Assembly (NCBI GenBank): GCA_029747585.1
Contig: JAPEVF010000052.1
Span: forward strand, 62,001 to 126,000
DNA length: 64,000 nucleotides
Reading direction: 5' to 3'
Source of the DNA: Pleurotus djamor
Taxonomy: Eukaryota; Basidiomycota; Agaricomycetes; Agaricales; Pleurotaceae
Shown: piece after piece, positions 61,117 through 64,000 of the stretch
Position numbering within the stretch: position 1 is the stretch's first letter
Layout of the letters: each line of letters begins with the position of its first letter
Notes under the pieces: model-generated
Told to the model about the DNA's origin: nothing
Database searches by the model: none
What the model saw: the letters and a program-made list of their open reading frames with translations, nothing else
Made by a program: the position numbers and the translations under genes

Positions 61117-62454
61117 ATGTATTTTTCCCTCGTCAAGGTTTTACGACCTGTTGTCATGTTTTCCCTCCTGCCAGGCGTGGCGTTATCAGCCTTGCTCACG
61201 AACACAACCATTGACGACACAGATACTTCCTTTACGTATACCCCTGCTGGACTATGGACTCGCGGAACCCAGCTTTTCTCCAACTTGGACCCATCTCAAC
61301 TCAATGGCGGGACTGTACACGCTCTCTCATCACCAGCCAATGCCTCTCCAATACCTCAGATTTCCATTACTTTCACGGGTAAATCCTCTTTGCATTACTA
61401 TGCTTTACGTTGAGGTCACTTACTCGTGTCTAACAGGGGTTGCCATCTTCGTTTTTTGCGTCATCCCAAATAAATTAGATCCTTCATCGGACGCCGTCAA
61501 TTTTGTCAAATACCAATTCATCTTGGATGAGGAATCTTTGGCTCAGTATCGCCACGATCCAGGGTCAGAGGAAGGATTTCTATACAAAACACTCGTTTTC
61601 TCCAAGACAAACCTTCAAAACAAGCAACACACATTTCAATTCCGGCCCCTGCTTGATGAGGGGCGAGGGGTTCTCCTTTTGTTCGATTACATAGTAATCA
61701 CCGAGTTGTGCGCCTTCTTCTCCATCTTCCTGATTGTTGTTAATATCAGTCTTATTTTCTCCATTCTAGTGCTGAGGATGAACCGACGAATCATCCGTCC
61801 CCTGCTACTCGCCCCTTACAGCTCTTACCACAAAGTTCGCAAAGCGCCCCTCAACCAACTCCTATCGCTCTCACAGCGGAGAACGCGCAAACTATATCAG
61901 GCAGCCTTATTACAAGTCCACCCATATCCCAGCTTCCCAGTTCCAGACCATCACAAGATTTCCCTATCACCGGGCGCACAGTCGAAGTCAGCTCTGAATC
62001 ATTCTCAGGCAAACCTACTATCACTTCCCTTAACCCTTCTCCTACGACATCGATGTCCATAAAATCGGCATCCAAAACCCCTGTGATTATCGGAGCCACT
62101 TTGGGCGGAATGATTGTCTTCCTGGTCTGCGGTGCTATTCTTTTCTGCCGTTTTCGTCGGAAACGTAGGCGCAACAATACTTTGTATCCTTATACAAAGG
62201 AAATCGTGCCTTGGCCAACATCCCGCCCAGCTGCTTCAACCTTTACAAGGATTAGAGATGCTAGTCCAAATGGTCGAACGACTTTTGGGCTAGGATTGGA
62301 CGAGTCTCCCTCAACGGAAATTAGTACACCAGACACACTTGGTCCACTACAGCTCAACGGAATGGCGGAAGCGAGGAACCATTGGGAAACGGAGAGATGG
62401 AGGTTCCGACACTTTTACGAGGACTTTCCCCCTGACTATAGGTCCGTAGAGTAG
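61117..62454 (+). CDS. Signal peptide / beta-domain / single-TM family protein, paralogue 2
   Basis: I take ATG 61117; the frame is also open from 61039. The signal peptide (VVMFSLLPGVALSALL) is followed by TNTTIDDTDTSFTYTPAGLW, the beta-domain (LFSNLDPSQLNGGTVHAL, ISITFTG, GVAIFVFCVIPNKLDP, YQFILDEESLAQYRHDPG, VLLLFDYIVIT), a long Ser/Thr/Pro stalk, the transmembrane helix (VIIGATLGGMIVFLVCGA) and a basic tail (FRRKRRRNNTLYPYTKEI) ending FYEDFPPDYRSVE. Introns fall directly after FTFTG (GTAAATCC) and near 61709-61770. It is the closest relative of the partial gene at 63497 and of the relic at 59725. Confidence 0.7.
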
Positions 62455-62569
62455 AGTAGAGTGCTAGCCTTCTACCTCACTCTGTTCGACACTTTATATA
62501 CCCATAAGACGATCTATTGTTTTTGCTTGTTATGAAAACCGAAAAAGGTACGCAAGTTTGCTCAGGCGG

Positions 62570-62800
62570 CCCTTCACATCGGATTCCACCCCAGCTCCCT
62601 TGATTTCTGAGCCATTTGCTAAGCGACGACGCGTCCCTATCTCGGTCTCCTGATGGACATGATCCCACTTAAAGAGCATCCCCTCAACGTCAAACCGCCA
62701 TCATTGGTGGAACACTGGGTAGTATGGCTCCCCTCATGTTCGTTGCAATAACCCAAGTTCTGATACGTGTCCGTGGGAGTGTCCTACGTTGATTTAGACA
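62570..62800 (+). pseudogene. Third decayed tail fragment of the family
   Basis: The segment tctcctgatggacatgatcc to gtccgtgggagtgtcctacg aligns with the stalk/TM exon of paralogue 1 and with the relic at 60180. It carries ctcaacgtcaaaccgccatc and ttggtggaacactgggtagt. The frame is broken and no start is present. Confidence 0.65.
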
Positions 62801-63442
62801 TGGAAAAAAGGGACACTGAAAATCTTTGTATTGCGTTTACCCTAACTCGGTGTGTATGTATCCAATGATCCATAGAACTCGGCGGGAGTATTGTAGTAAT
62901 CCATTAATCACGGTCAATACAGACAAGATATCGACAGTGGGTATGGGTACACCGTCGTCACTTACTATCTCAGGCCGAAAGTGGACGTGTTGACACGTTG
63001 GTATCCAACTCCGAGCCGCCATATGGTCAGCCAGTTTCAAACTTCATCATATTCATGTCGATAACCGTGTATCTTGAATTCATGTCAGCTTCTTCTGTCG
63101 GTCTAATCATCGCCTCGAAGCAACGATATTCGACTCAAGTACACATCCTCCATCAGGATCTGATAGAAGTCGTCGAACGCACAGAAACAATCCCAAACCA
63201 CTCAGCTCTCCCCTCCCTTTACCCCTAATCTCACAGGACGGTCTATGGAGCATCGATTTCGAGGCCACCAAATTTCTTAGCTGCTTGCTTCAGGCTCACT
63301 AAGCAAGGGTAATTAATTGGTTCGACCGTTGCGACTTGATATGTTCGCTCTGATATCCAGCATCCAACAATGATGGATGATGCATCCATGCCTTCTGTAT
63401 GCAATTACCTTTCTAATCATTGAATCGTCGTCACGGTATCCC
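62801..63442. other. Intergenic, no gene seen
   Basis: Only short unsupported ORFs occur here. Confidence 0.4.
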
Positions 63443-63450
63443 TATAAAGG
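63443..63450 (+). promoter_or_regulatory. TATA box of paralogue 3
   Basis: TATAAAGG is located 54 bp before ATG 63497, in the same context (TATAAAGGGA) as in paralogue 2. Confidence 0.5.
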
Positions 63451-63496
63451 GATGCTAGGGCAGGGCAAAGGAATATCCTCAGCTCAAGGCTTAAGC

Positions 63497-64000
63497 ATGG
63501 CCCACTTCCCCATCTCCCTTTCCCTCCGACACGCAGTCGCTCTCGCCTTCCTGCCAGTAGTAGTGTTTTCAGCTCTTCTACCGAGAAACACTACCATAGA
63601 CGACACCAACTCTCTTTTCACTTATTCTCCAGTCACATCGTGGACCAGCGGAGCTCAAATCCTTTCCACTTTGGACGCATCTCAACTTACTGGTGGGACA
63701 GTACACGCGCTTTCAGTACCAGCCAAAGCTTCCCCAGTTCCTCAAGTTTCGATAGATTTCTCAGGTGATTCGTCTTCCCATCAAACTTCCTTTCTCATTG
63801 ACTGATATATACCCATTCAAGGCACCGGCCTCTACATCTTCTGCGTCATACCGAATAACTTACGGCCTTCCACTTCTACAATCAATTTCGCCAAATACCG
63901 ATTCCTCTTGGATGGATCTCCTGCTCAGTTTCGGCATGATCCAGACTCGCAGAAAGGTTTTCAGTACCATACACTCGTTTTCTCCAAGTCAAATCTTGCA
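63497..64000 (+). CDS. Signal peptide / beta-domain family protein, paralogue 3 (truncated by window end)
   Basis: ATG 63497 opens MAHFPISLSLRHAVALAFLP with a hydrophobic signal peptide, then RNTTIDDTNSLFTYSP, ILSTLDASQLTGGTVHALSV and SIDFSG. A GTGATT...TTCAAG intron follows, and then GTGLYIFCVIPNNLRPST, YRFLLDGSPAQFRHDPDS and HTLVFSKSNLA at the window end. It is very close to paralogue 2, which points to a fairly recent tandem duplication. The stalk, TM and tail lie beyond the window. Confidence 0.75.

Overview
The window is nuclear DNA of a filamentous basidiomycete, most likely a mushroom-forming agaricomycete. Genes are dense, lie on both strands and are interrupted by many 45-65 bp GT-AG introns. 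Several proteins belong to families I know only from agaricomycetes. The assembly is a draft: single N bases are scattered through it and are dense at about 29.1-31.6 kb and 34-36.5 kb.

Layout. 1-5990: a short Spt5-like NGN/KOW protein and an uncharacterised acidic repeat protein (minus). 6.4-12.4 kb: a coiled-coil membrane protein, a WD40 protein divergent from a SUN-domain protein, a nucleolar-type FKBP and a tail-anchored protein. 13-23.1 kb: a Cys-cluster protein, a decayed Tnp2 (CACTA-type) transposase, a membrane protein, a PPxY protein and a RING protein. 23.1-26.3 kb: a gene-poor block holding a long inverted repeat, a 45-bp minisatellite and an AT-rich 108-bp repeat. 26.3-40 kb: conserved housekeeping genes, namely a serine carboxypeptidase, a YVC1-type vacuolar TRP channel, an MBF-type APSES/ankyrin transcription factor, the splicing factor PRP4 and an NDR-family kinase. 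40.4-41.8 kb: a signal-anchored membrane protein whose relatives recur at 58.5-64 kb. 42.5-48.8 kb: a tandem group of small predicted-secreted, kinase-like proteins, one of which carries two kinase-like domains. 50.7-56.4 kb: a Pro/Ser-rich protein, RNase P subunit RPP40 and HMG-CoA synthase. 58.5-64 kb: three paralogous membrane proteins interleaved with at least three decayed tail fragments of the same family.

The recognised core genes serve unrelated functions (transcription, splicing, RNase P, sterol synthesis, vacuolar Ca2+ release, growth polarity), so no operon-like pathway is implied. The two lineage-specific arrays are the unusual part: the secreted kinase-like array with its internal domain duplication, and the signal peptide/beta-domain/TM array with its pseudogene relics. 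Exon joins were worked out by eye from reading frames and splice consensus. Family names come from remembered family signatures, not from a search.
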